A program made the position numbers and the translations under genes. The notes under the pieces are model-generated. The model saw nothing but the letters and a program-made list of their open reading frames with translations, was not told the origin of the DNA and did no database searches. A DNA stretch of 64,000 nt. It comes from Chrysemys picta bellii. Lineage: Eukaryota > Chordata > Testudines > Emydidae. Shown here one piece after another: positions 31,101 through 43,700 of the stretch. Position 1 is the stretch's first letter, and each line of letters begins with the position of its first letter. The stretch lies in assembly GCF_011386835.1 (NCBI RefSeq), contig NW_027052969.1, positions 19,227 through 83,226 on the forward strand, given 5' to 3'.

Positions 31101-34100
31101 GTCAGAGACCTGTGGCCCCTTAGAGACTAGCAAACTTGGTTTGCTAGCGATGCAGTGCCTTGTGTCAGAGACCTGTGGCCCCTTAGAGACTAGCAAACTT
31201 GGTTTGCTAGCGATGCAGTGCCTGGTGTCAGAGGCCTGTGGCCCCTTAGAGACTAGCAAACTTGGTTTGCTAGCGATGCAGTGCCTTGTGTCACAGGCCT
31301 GTGGCCCCTTAGAGACTAGCAAACCTGGTTTGCTAGCGATGCAGTGCCTTGTGTCAGAGACCTGTGGCCCCTTAGAGACTAGCAAACCTGGTTTGCTAGC
31401 GATGCAGTGCCTGGTGTCAGGCCTGTGGCCCCTTAGAGACTAGCAAACCTGGTTTGCTAGAGATGCAGTGCCTGGTGTCAGGCCTGTGGCCCCTTAGAGA
31501 CTAGCAAACCTGGTTTGCTAGAGATGCAGTGCCTGGTGTCAGGCCTGTGGCCCCTTAGAGACTAGCAAACCTGGTTTGCTAGCGATGCAGTGCCTGGTGT
31601 CAGGCCTGTGTCCCCTTGGAAACTAGCAAACCTGGTTTGCTAGCGATGCAGTGCCTGGTGTCAGGCCTGTGTCCCCTTGGAAACTAGCAAACCTGGTTTG
31701 CTAGCGATGCAGTGCCTGGTGTCAGAGACCTGTGGCCCCTTAGAGACTAGCAAACTTGGTTTGCTAGCGATGCAGTGCCTTGTGTCAGAGACCTGTGGCC
31801 CCTTAGAGACTAGCAAACTTGGTTTGCTAGCGATGCAGTGCCTTGTGTCAGAGACCTGTGGCCCCTTAGAGACTAGCAAACTTGGTTTGCTAGCGATGCA
31901 GTGCCTTGTGTCAGAGACCTGTGGCCCCTTAGAGACTAGCAAACTTGGTTTGCTAGCGATGCAGTGCCTTGTGTCAGAGACCTGTGGCCCCTTAGAGACT
32001 AGCAAACTTGGTTTGCTAGCGATGCAGTGCCTGGTGTCACAGGCCTGTGGCCCCTTAGAGACTAGCAAACTTGGTTTGCTAGCGATGCAGTGCCTGGTGT
32101 CAGAGACCTGTGGCCCCTTAGAGACTAGCAAACCTGGTTTGCTAGCGATGCAGTGCCTGGTGTCAGGCCTGTGGCCCCTTAGAGACTAGCAAACCTGGTT
32201 TGCTAGAGATGCAGTGCCTGGTGTCAGGCCTGTGGCCCCTTAGAGACTAGCAAACCTGGTTTGCTAGAGATGCAGTGCCTTGTGTCAGAGACCTGTGGCC
32301 CCTTAGAGACTAGCAAACCTGGTTTGCTAGAGATGCAGTGCCTGGTGTCAGACCTGTGGCCCCTTAGAGACTAGCAAACCTGGTTTGCTAGAGATGCAGT
32401 GCCTGGTGTCAGAGACCTGTGGCCCCTTAGAGACTAGCAAACTTGGTTTGCTAGAGATGCAGTGCCTTGTGTCAGAGACCTGTGGCCCCTTAGAGACTAG
32501 CAAACTTGGTTTGCTAGAGATGCAGTGACTTGTGTCAGAGACCTGTGGCCCCTTAGAGACTAGCAAACTTGGTTTGCTAGCGATGCAGTGCCTTGTGTCA
32601 GAGACCTGTGGCCCCTTAGAGACTAGCAAACTTGGTTTGCTAGCGATGCAGTGCCTGGTGTCAGAGGCCTGTGGCCCCTTAGAGACTAGCAAACTTGGTT
32701 TGCTAGCGATGCAGTGCCTTGTGTCACAGGCCTGTGGCCCCTTAGAGACTAGCAAACCTGGTTTGCTAGCGATGCAGTGCCTTGTGTCAGAGACCTGTGG
32801 CCCCTTAGAGACTAGCAAACCTGGTTTGCTAGCGATGCAGTGCCTGGTGTCAGGCCTGTGGCCCCTTAGAGACTAGCAAACCTGGTTTGCTAGAGATGCA
32901 GTGCCTGGTGTCAGGCCTGTGGCCCCTTAGAGACTAGCAAACCTGGTTTGCTAGAGATGCAGTGCCTGGTGTCAGGCCTGTGGCCCCTTAGAGACTAGCA
33001 AACCTGGTTTGCTAGCGATGCAGTGCCTGGTGTCAGGCCTGTGTCCCCTTGGAAACTAGCAAACCTGGTTTGCTAGCGATGCAGTGCCTGGTGTCAGGCC
33101 TGTGTCCCCTTGGAAACTAGCAAACCTGGTTTGCTAGCGATGCAGTGCCTGGTGTCAGAGACCTGTGGCCCCTTAGAGACTAGCAAACTTGGTTTGCTAG
33201 CGATGCAGTGCCTTGTGTCAGAGACCTGTGGCCCCTTAGAGACTAGCAAACTTGGTTTGCTAGCGATGCAGTGCCTTGTGTCAGAGACCTGTGGCCCCTT
33301 AGAGACTAGCAAACTTGGTTTGCTAGCGATGCAGTGCCTTGTGTCAGAGACCTGTGGCCCCTTAGAGACTAGCAAACTTGGTTTGCTAGCGATGCAGTGC
33401 CTTGTGTCAGAGACCTGTGGCCCCTTAGAGACTAGCAAACTTGGTTTGCTAGCGATGCAGTGCCTTGTGTCAGGCCTGTGGCCCCTTAGAGACTAGCAAA
33501 CCTGGTTTGCTAGCGATGCAGTGCCTGGTGTCAGGCCTGTGGCCCCTTAGAGACTAGCAAACCTGGTTTGCTAGAGATGCAGTGCCTGGTGTCAGAGACC
33601 TGTGGCCCCTTAGAGACTAGCAAACTTGGTTTGCTAGAGATGCAGTGCCTTGTGTCAGAGACCTGTGGCCCCTTAGAGACTAGCAAACTTGGTTTGCTAG
33701 AGATGCAGTGCCTTGTGTCAGAGACCTGTGGCCCCTTAGAGACTAGCAAACTTGGTTTGCTAGAGATGCAGTGCCTTGTGTCAGAGACCTGTGGCCCCTT
33801 AGAGACTAGCAAACTTGGTTTGGTAGAGATGCAGTGCCTTGTGTCAGAGACCTGTGGCCCCTTAGAGACTAGCAAACTTGGTTTGCTAGCGATGCAGTGC
33901 CTTGTGTCAGAGGCCTGTGGCCCCTTAGAGACTAGCAAACTTGGTTTGCTAGCGATGCAGTGCCTTGTGTCACAGGCCTGTGGCCCCTTAGAGACTAGCA
34001 AACTTGGTTTGCTAGCGATGCAGTGCCTTGTGTCAGAGACATGTGGCCCCTTAGAGACTAGCAAACCTGGTTTTCTAGCGATGCAGTGCCTTGTGTCACA

Positions 34101-37100
34101 GGCCTGTGGCCCCTTAGAGACTAGCAAACCTGGTTTGCTAGCGATGCAGTGCCTTGTGTCACAGGCCTGTGGCCCCTTAGAGACTAGCAAACCTGGTTTG
34201 CTAGCGATGCAGTACCTTGTGTCAGAGACCTGTGGCCCCTTAGAGACTAGCAAACTTGGTTTGCTAGCGATGCAGTGCCTTGTGTCAGAGACCTGTGGCC
34301 CCTTAGAGACTAGCAAACTTGGTTTGCTAGCGATGCAGTGCCTTGTGTCAGAGACCTGTGGCCCCTTAGAGACTAGCAAACTTGGTTTGCTAGCGATGCA
34401 GTGCCTTGTGTCACAGGCCTGTGGCCCCTTAGAGACTAGCAAACTTGGTTTGCTAGAAATGCAGTGCCTTGTGTCAGAGACCTGTGGCCCCTTACAGACT
34501 AGCAAACTTGGTTTGCTAGCGATGCAGTGCCTTGTGTCACAGGCCTGTGGCCCCTTAGAGACTAGCAAACTTGGTTTGCTAGAAATGCAGTGCCTTGTGT
34601 CAGAGACCTGTGGCCCCTTAGAGACTAGCAAACTTGGTTTGCTAGAGATGCAGTGCCTTGTGTCAGAGACCTGTGGCCCCTTAGAGACTAGCAAACCTGG
34701 TTTGCTAGAGATGCAGTGCCTTGTGTCAGAGACCTGTGGCCCCTTAGAGACTAGCAAACTTGGTTTGCTAGCGATGCAGTGCCTGGTGTCAGAGGCCTGT
34801 GGCCCCTTAGAGACTAGCAAACCTGGTTTGCTAGAGATGCAGTGCCTGGTGTCAGAGGCCTGTGGCCCCTTAGAGACTAGCAAACCTGGTTTGCCAGAGA
34901 TGCAGTGCCTGGTGTCAGAGGCCTGTGGCCCCTTAGAGACTAGCAAACCTGGTTTGCTAGAGATGCAGTGCCTGGTGTCAGGCCTGTGGCCCCTTAGAGA
35001 CTAGCAAACCTGGTTTGCTAGAGATGCAGTGCCTGGTGTCAGAGGCCTGTGGCCCCTTAGAGACTAGCAAACCTGGTTTGCTAGAGATGCAGTGCCTGGT
35101 GTCAGGCCTGTGGCCCCTTAGAGACTAGCAAACCTGGTTTGCTAGCGATGCAGTGCCTGGTATCAGGCCTGTGGCCCCTTAGAGACTAGCAAACCTGGTT
35201 TGCTAGCGATGCAGTGCCTGGTGTCAGGCACCTGTGGCCCCTTAGAGACTAGCAAACCTGGTTTGCTAGCGATGCAGTGCCTGGTGTCAGGCACCTGTGG
35301 CCCCTTAGAGACTAGCAAACCTGGTTTGCTAGCGATGCAGTGCCTTGTGTCAGAGACCTGTGGCCCCTTAGAGACTAGCAAACTTGGTTTGCTAGCGATG
35401 CAGTGCCTTGTGTCAGAGACCTGTGGCCCCTTAGAGACTAGCAAACTTGGTTTGCTAGCGATGCAGTGCCTTGTGTCAGAGACCTGTGGCCCCTTAGAGA
35501 CTAGCAAACTTGGTTTGCTAGCGATGCAGTGCCTTGTGTCAGAGACCTGTGGCCCCTCAGAGACTACCAACTTGGTTTGCTAGCGATGCAGTGCCTGGTG
35601 TCAGGCCTGTGGCCCCTTAGAGACTAGCAAACTTGGTTTGCTAGCGATGCAGTGCCTTGTGTCAGAGACCTGTGGCCCCTTAGAGACTAGCAAACTTGGT
35701 TTGCTAGCGATGCAGTGCCTTGTGTCAGAGACCTGTGGCCCCTTAGAGACTAGCAAACTTGGTTTGCTAGCGATGCAGTGCCTTGTGTCAGAGACCTGTG
35801 GCCCCTTAGAGACTAGCAAACTTGGTTTGCTAGCGATGCAGTGCCTTGTGTCAGGCCTGTGGCCCCTTAGAGACTAGCAAACTTGGTTTGCTAGAGATGC
35901 AGTGCCTGGTGTCAGGCCTGTGGCCCCTTAGAGACTAGCAAACTTGGTTTGCTAGAGATGCAGTGCCTGGTGTCAGAGACCTGTGGCCCCTTAGAGACTA
36001 GCAAACTTGGTTTGCTAGCGATGCAGTGCCTGGTGTCAGAGACCTGTGGCCCCTTAGAGACTAGCAAACTTGGTTTGCTAGCGATGCAGTGCCTGGTGTC
36101 AGAGACCTGTGGCCCCTTAGAGACTAGCAAACTTGGTTTGCTAGAGATGCAGTGCCTGTTGTCAGAGACCTGTGGCCCCTTAGAGACTAGCAAACCTGGT
36201 TTGCTAGAGATGCAGTGCCTGGTGTCAGACCTGTGGCCCCTTAGAGACTAGCAAACCTGTTTTGCTAGCGATGCAGTGCCTGGTGTCAGACCTGTGGCCC
36301 CTTAGAGACTAGCAAACTTGGTTTGCTAGCGATGCAGTGCCTTGTGTCATAGACCTGTGGCCCCTTAGAGACTAGCAAACTTGATTTGCTAGCGATGCAG
36401 TGCCTTGTGTCAGAGACCTGTGGCCCCTTAGAGACTAGCAAACTTGGTTTGCTAGCGATGCAGTGCCTTGTGTCAGAGACCTGTGGCCCCTTAGAGACTA
36501 GCAAACTTGGTTTGCTAGCGATGCAGTGCCTTGTGTCACAGGCCTGTGGCCCCTTAGAGACTAGCAAACTTGGTTTGCTACCGATGCAGTGCCTTGTGTC
36601 ACAGGCCTGTGGCCCCTTAGAGACTAGCAAACTTGGTTTGCTAGCGATGCAGTGCCTGGTGTCACAGGCCTGTGGCCCCTTAGAGACTAGCAAACTTGGT
36701 TTGCTAGCGATGCAGTGCCTGGTGTCAGAGACCTGTGGCCCCTTAGAGACTAGCAAACCTGGTTTGCTAGCGATGCAGTGCCTGGTGTCAGGCCTGTGGC
36801 CCCTTAGAGACTAGCAAACCTGGTTTGCTAGAGATGCAGTGCCTGGTGTCAGGCCTGTGGCCCCTTAGAGACTAGCAAACCTGGTTTGCTAGAGATGCAG
36901 TGCCTTGTGTCAGAGACCTGTGGCCCCTTAGAGACTAGCAAACCTGGTTTGCTAGAGATGCAGTGCCTGGTGTCAGACCTGTGGCCCCTTAGAGACTAGC
37001 AAACCTGGTTTGCTAGAGATGCAGTGCCTGGTGTCAGAGACCTGTGGCCCCTTAGAGACAAGCAAACTTGGTTTGCTAGAGATGCAGTGCCTTGTGTCAG

Positions 37101-37254
37101 AGACCTGTGGCCCCTTAGAGACTAGCAAACTTGGTTTGCTAGAGATGCAGTGACTTGTGTCAGAGACCTGTGGCCCCTTAGAGACTAGCAAACTTGGTTT
37201 GCTAGCGATGCAGTGCCTTGTGTCAGAGACCTGTGGCCCCTTAGAGACTAGCAA
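27440..37254 (+). repeat. Large duplication, offset 5995-6058 bp
   Basis: About 27.44-31.2 kb corresponds to 33.44-37.25 kb, 3.8 kb in the same order. The offset is 5995 bp to about 29.7 kb, then 6058 bp, because the first copy has one 63-bp monomer fewer near 29.7 kb. Shared rare changes confirm common descent: GCAGTACC (28218, 34213), CTTACAGAC (28498, 34493), GGTATCAG (29166, 35161), the 62-bp ACCAACTTGG monomer (29571, 35566) and CCTGTTTTG (30200, 36258). Private changes include CCTGCTTTG near 28200 and TTTGCCAGAG near 34893. The spacing is almost exactly twice 2998. Confidence 0.87.
30610..33470 (+). repeat. Complete tandem HOR duplication, period 1433 bp (23 monomers)
   Basis: Copies at about 30.61-32.04 kb and 32.04-33.47 kb share the GCAGTGACTTG monomer (31092, 32525) and a double GGAAAC cassette (31601/31661 and 33035/33096). 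The period fits 15 monomers of 63 bp and 8 of 61 bp. The block sits between the two copies of the larger 6-kb duplication, so it expanded locally. The duplicated portions I compared are identical. Confidence 0.86.
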
Positions 37255-37799
37255 ACTTGGTTTGCTAGAGATGCAGTGCCTGGTGTCAGACCTGTGGCCC
37301 CTTAGAGACTAGCAAACCTGGTTTGCTAGAGATGCAGTGCCTGGTGTCAGAGACCTGTGGCCCCTTAGAGACAAGCAAACTTGGTTTGCTAGCGATGCAG
37401 TGCCTTGTGTCACAGGCCTGTGGCCCCTTAGAGACTAGCAAACCTGGTTTGCTAGCGATGCAGTGCCTTGTGTCAGAGACCTGTGGCCCCTTAGAGACTA
37501 GCAAACCTGGTTTGCTAGCGATGCAGTGCCTGGTGTCAGGCCTGTGGCCCCTTAGAGACTAGCAAACCTGGTTTGCTAGAGATGCAGTGCCTGGTGTCAG
37601 GCCTGTGGCCCCTTAGAGACTAGCAAACCTGGTTTGCTAGAGATGCAGTGCCTGGTGTCAGGCCTGTGGCCCCTTAGAGACTAGCAAACCTGGTTTGCTA
37701 GCGATGCAGTGCCTGGTGTCAGGCCTGTGTCCCCTTGGAAACTAGCAAACCTGGTTTGCTAGCGATGCAGTGCCTGGTGTCAGGCCTGTGTCCCCTTGG

Positions 37800-40700
37800 A
37801 AACTAGCAAACCTGGTTTGCTAGCGATGCAGTGCCTGGTGTCAGAGACCTGTGGCCCCTTAGAGACTAGCAAACTTGGTTTGCTAGCGATGCAGTGCCTT
37901 GTGTCAGAGACCTGTGGCCCCTTAGAGACTAGCAAACTTGGTTTGCTAGCGATGCAGTGCCTTGTGTCAGAGACCTGTGGCCCCTTAGAGACTAGCAAAC
38001 TTGGTTTGCTAGCGATGCAGTGCCTTGTGTCAGAGACCTGTGGCCCCTTAGAGACTAGCAAACTTGGTTTGCTAGCGATGCAGTGCCTTGTGTCAGAGAC
38101 CTGTGGCCCCTTAGAGACTAGCAAACTTGGTTTGCTAGCGATGCAGTGCCTTGTGTCAGAGACCTGTGGCCCCTTAGAGACTAGCAAACTTGGTTTGCTA
38201 GCGATGCAGTGCCTTGTGTCAGAGACCTGTGGCCCCTTAGAGACTAGCAAACTTGGTTTGCTAGCGATGCAGTGCCTTGTGTCAGAGACCTGTGGCCCCT
38301 TAGAGACTAGCAAACTTGGTTTGCTAGCGATGCAGTGCCTTGTGTCAGAGGCCTGTGGCCCCTTAGAGACTAGCAAACCTGGTTTGCTAGAGATGCAGTG
38401 CCTTGTGTCAGGCCTGTGGCCCCTTAGAGACTAGCAAACCTGGTTTGCTAGAGATGCAGTGCCTGGTGTCAGGCCTGTGGCCCCTTAGAGACTAGCAAAC
38501 CTGGTTTGCTAGAGATGCAGTGCCGGGTGTCAGAGACCTGTGGCCCCTTAGAGACTAGCAAACCTGGTTTGCTAGCGATGCAGTGCCGGGTGTCAGAGAC
38601 CTGTGGCCCCTTAGAGACTAGCAAACTTGGTTTGCTAGCGATGCAGTGCCTTGTGTCAGGCCTGTGGCCCCTTAGAGACTAGCAAACCTGGTTTGCTAGC
38701 GATGCAGTGCCTGGTGTCAGGCCTGTGGCCCCTTAGAGACTAGCAAACCTGGTTTGCTAGAGATGCAGTGCCTGGTGTCAGAGACCTGTGGCCCCTTAGA
38801 GACTAGCAAACTTGGTTTGCTAGAGATGCAGTGCCTTGTGTCAGAGACCTGTGGCCCCTTAGAGACTAGCAAACTTGGTTTGCTAGCGATGCAGTGCCTT
38901 GTGTCACAGGCCTGTGGCCCCTTAGAGACTAGCAAACTTGGTTTGCTAGCGATGCAGTGCCTTGTGTCACAGGCCTGTGGCCCCTTAGAGACTAGCAAAC
39001 TTGGTTTGCTAGCGATGCAGTGCCTGGTGTCACAGGCCTGTGGCCCCTTAGAGACTAGCAAACTTGGTTTGCTAGCGATGCAGTGCCTGGTGTCAGAGAC
39101 CTGTGGCCCCTTAGAGACTAGCAAACCTGGTTTGCTAGCGATGCAGTGCCTGGTGTCAGGCCTGTGGCCCCTTAGAGACTAGCAAACCTGGTTTGCTAGA
39201 GATGCAGTGCCTGGTGTCAGGCCTGTGGCCCCTTAGAGACTAGCAAACCTGGTTTGCTAGAGATGCAGTGCCTTGTGTCAGAGACCTGTGGCCCCTTAGA
39301 GACTAGCAAACCTGGTTTGCTAGAGATGCAGTGCCTGGTGTCAGACCTGTGGCCCCTTAGAGACTAGCAAACCTGGTTTGCTAGAGATGCAGTGCCTGGT
39401 GTCAGAGACCTGTGGCCCCTTAGAGACTAGCAAACTTGGTTTGCTAGAGATGCAGTGCCTTGTGTCAGAGACCTGTGGCCCCTTAGAGACTAGCAAACTT
39501 GGTTTGCTAGAGATGCAGTGACTTGTGTCAGAGACCTGTGGCCCCTTAGAGACTAGCAAACTTGGTTTGCTAGCGATGCAGTGCCTTGTGTCAGAGGCCT
39601 GTGGCCCCTTAGAGACTAGCAAACTTGGTTTGCTAGCGATGCAGTGCCTTGTGTCACAGGCCTGTGGCCCCTTAGAGACTAGCAAACCTGGTTTGCTAGC
39701 GATGCAGTGCCTTGTGTCAGAGACCTGTGGCCCCTTAGAGACTAGCAAACCTGGTTTGCTAGCGATGCAGTGCCTGGTGTCAGGCCTGTGGCCCCTTAGA
39801 GACTAGCAAACCTGGTTTGCTAGAGATGCAGTGCCTGGTGTCAGGCCTGTGGCCCCTTAGAGACTAGCAAACCTGGTTTGCTAGAGATGCAGTGCCTGGT
39901 GTCAGGCCTGTGGCCCCTTAGAGACTAGCAAACCTGGTTTGCTAGCGATGCAGTGCCTGGTGTCAGGCCTGTGTCCCCTTGGAAACTAGCAAACCTGGTT
40001 TGCTAGCGATGCAGTGCCTGGTGTCAGGCCTGTGTCCCCTTGGAAACTAGCAAACCTGGTTTGCTAGCGATGCAGTGCCTGGTGTCAGAGACCTGTGGCC
40101 CCTTAGAGACTAGCAAACTTGGTTTGCTAGCGATGCAGTGCCTTGTGTCAGAGACCTGTGGCCCCTTAGAGACTAGCAAACTTGGTTTGCTAGCGATGCA
40201 GTGCCTTGTGTCAGAGGCCTGTGGCCCCTTAGAGACTAGCAAACTTGGTTTGCTAGCGATGCAGTGCCTTGTGTCACAGGCCTGTGGCCCCTTAGAGACT
40301 AGCAAACTTGGTTTGCTAGCGATGCAGTGCCTTGTGTCAGAGACATGTGGCCCCTTAGAGACTAGCAAACCTGGTTTTCTAGCGATGCAGTGCCTGGTGT
40401 CAGGCCTGTGTCCCCTTGGAAACTAGCAAACCTGGTTTGCTAGCGATGCAGTGCCTGGTGTCAGAGACCTGTGGCCCCTTAGAGACTAGCAAACTTGGTT
40501 TGCTAGCGATGCAGTGCCTTGTGTCAGAGACCTGTGGCCCCTTAGAGACTAGCAAACTTGGTTTGCTAGAGATGCAGTGCCTTGTGTCAGAGACCTGTGG
40601 CCCCTTAGAGACTAGCAAACTTGGTTTGGTAGAGATGCAGTGCCTTGTGTCAGAGACCTGTGGCCCCTTAGAGACTAGCAAACTTGGTTTGCTAGCGATG

Positions 40701-43700
40701 CAGTGCCTTGTGTCAGAGGCCTGTGGCCCCTTAGAGACTAGCAAACTTGGTTTGCTAGCGATGCAGTGCCTTGTGTCACAGGCCTGTGGCCCCTTAGAGA
40801 CTAGCAAACTTGGTTTGCTAGCGATGCAGTGCCATGTGTCAGAGACATGTGGCCCCTTAGAGACTAGCAAACCTGGTTTTCTAGCGATGCAGTGCCTTGT
40901 GTCACAGGCCTGTGGCCCCTTAGAGACTAGCAAACCTGGTTTGCTAGCGATGCAGTGCCTTGTGTCACAGGCCTGTGGCCCCTTAGAGACTAGCAAACCT
41001 GGTTTGCTAGCGATGCAGTGCCTTGTGTCAGAGACCTGTGGCCCCTTAGAGACTAGCAAACTTGGTTTGCTAGCGATGCAGTGCCTTGTGTCAGAGACCT
41101 GTGGCCCCTTAGAGACTAGCAAACTTGGTTTGCTAGCGATGCAGTGCCTTGTGTCAGAGACCTGTGGCCCCTTAGAGACTAGCAAACTTGGTTTGCTAGC
41201 GATGCAGTGCCTTGTGTCACAGGCCTGTGGCCCCTTAGAGACTAGCAAACTTGGTTTGCTAGAAATGCAGTGCCTTGTGTCAGAGACCTGTGGCCCCTTA
41301 GAGACTAGCAAACTTGGTTTGCTAGCGATGCAGTGCCTTGTGTCACAGGCCTGTGGCCCCTTAGAGACTAGCAAACTTGGTTTGCTAGAAATGCAGTGCC
41401 TTGTGTCAGAGACCTGTGGCCCCTTAGAGACTAGCAAACTTGGTTTGCTAGAGATGCAGTGCCTTGTGTCAGAGACCTGTGGCCCCTTAGAGACTAGCAA
41501 ACCTGGTTTGCTAGAGATGCAGTGCCTTGTGTCAGAGACCTGTGGCCCCTTAGAGACTAGCAAACTTGGTTTGCTAGCGATGCAGTGCCTGGTGTCAGAG
41601 ACCTGTGGCCCCTTAGAGACTAGCAAACCTGGTTTGCTAGAGATGCAGTGCCTGGTGTCAGAGGCCTGTGGCCCCCTAGAGACTAGCAAACCTGGTTTGC
41701 TAGAGATGCAGTGCCTGGTGTCAGAGGCCTGTGGCCCCTTAGAGACTAGCAAACCTGGTTTGCTAGAGATGCAGTGCCTGGTGTCAGAGGCCTGTGGCCC
41801 CTTAGAGACTAGCAAACCTGGTTTGCTAGAGATGCAGTGCCTGGTGTCAGGCCTGTGGCCCCTTAGAGACTAGCAAACCTGGTTTGCTAGCGATGCAGTG
41901 CCTGGTGTCAGGCCTGTGGCCCCTTAGAGACTAGCAAACCTGGTTTGCTAGCGATGCAGTGCCTTGTGTCAGAGACCTGTGGCCCCTTAGAGACTAGCAA
42001 ACTTGGTTTGCTAGCGATGCAGTGCCTTGTGTCAGAGACCTGTGGCCCCTTAGAGACTAGCAAACTTGGTTTGCTAGCGATGCAGTGCCTTGTGTCAGAG
42101 ACCTGTGGCCCCTTAGAGACTAGCAAACTTGGTTTGCTAGCGATGCAGTGCCTTGTGTCACAGGCCTGTGGCCCCTTAGAGACTAGCAAACTTGGTTTGC
42201 TAGAAATGCAGTGCCTTGTGTCAGAGACCTGTGGCCCCTTAGAGACTAGCAAACTTGGTTTGCTAGCGATGCAGTGCCTTGTTTCACAGGCCTGTGGCCC
42301 CTTAGAGACTAGCAAACTTGGTTTGCTAGAAATGCAGTGCCTTGTGTCAGAGACCTGTGGCCCCTTAGAGACTAGCAAACTTGGTTTGCTAGAGATGCAG
42401 TGCCTTGTGTCAGAGACCTGTGGCCCCTTAGAGACTAGCAAACCTGGTTTGCTAGAGATGCAGTGCCTTGTGTCAGAGACCTGTGGCCCCTTAGAGACTA
42501 GCAAACTTGGTTTGCTAGCGATGCAGTGCCTGGTGTCAGAGGCCTGTGGCCCCTTAGAGACTAGCAAACCTGGTTTGCTAGAGATGCAGTGCCTGGTGTC
42601 AGAGGCCTGTGGCCCCTTAGAGACTAGCAAACCTGGTTTGCTAGAGATGCAGTGCCTGGTGTCAGAGGCCTGTGGCCCCTTAGAGACTAGCAAACCTGGT
42701 TTGCTAGAGATGCAGTGCCTGGTGTCAGGCCTGTGGCCCCTTAGAGACTAGCAAACCTGGTTTGCTAGCGATGCAGTGCCTGGTGTCAGGCCTGTGGCCC
42801 CTTAGAGACTAGCAAACCTGGTTTGCTAGCGATGCAGTGCCTGGTGTCAGCCACCTGTGGCCCCTTAGAGACTAGCAAACCTGGTTTGCTAGCGATGCAG
42901 TGCCTGGTGTCAGGCACCTGTGGCCCCTTAGAGACTAGCAAACCTGGTTTGCTAGCGATGCAGTGCCTTGTGTCATAGACCTGTGGCCCCTTAGAGACTA
43001 GCAAACTTGGTTTGCTAGCGATGCAGTGCCTTGTGTCAGAGACCTGTGGCCCCTTAGAGACTAGCAAACTTGGTTTGCTAGCGATGCAGTGCCTTGTGTC
43101 AGAGACCTGTGGCCCCTCAGAGACTAGCAAACTTGGTTTGCTAGCGATGCAGTGCCTTGTGTCAGAGACCTGTGGCCCCTCAGAGACTAGCAAACTTGGT
43201 TAGCTAGCGATGCAGTGCCTGGTGTCAGGCCTGTGGCCCCTTAGAGACTAGCAAACTTGGTTTGCTAGCGATGCAGTGCCTTGTGTCAGAGACCTGTGGC
43301 CCCTTAGAGACTAGCAAACTTGGTTTGCTAGCGATGCAGTGCCTTGTGTCAGAGACCTGTGGCCCCTTAGAGACTAGCAAACTTGGTTTGCTAGCGATGC
43401 AGTGCCTTGTGTCAGAGACCTGTGGCCCCTTAGAGACTAGCAAACTTGGTTTGCTAGCGATGCAGTGCCTTGTGTCAGGCCTGTGGCCCCTTAGAGACTA
43501 GCAAACTTGGTTTGCTAGAGATGCAGTGCCTGGTGTCAGGCCTGTGGCCCCTTAGAGACTAGCAAACTTGGTTTGCTAGAGATGCAGTGCCTGGTGTCAG
43601 AGACCTGTGGCCCCTTAGAGACTAGCAAACTTGGTTTGCTAGCGATGCAGTGCCTGGTGTCAGAGACCTGTGGCCCCTTAGAGACTAGCAAACTTGGTTT

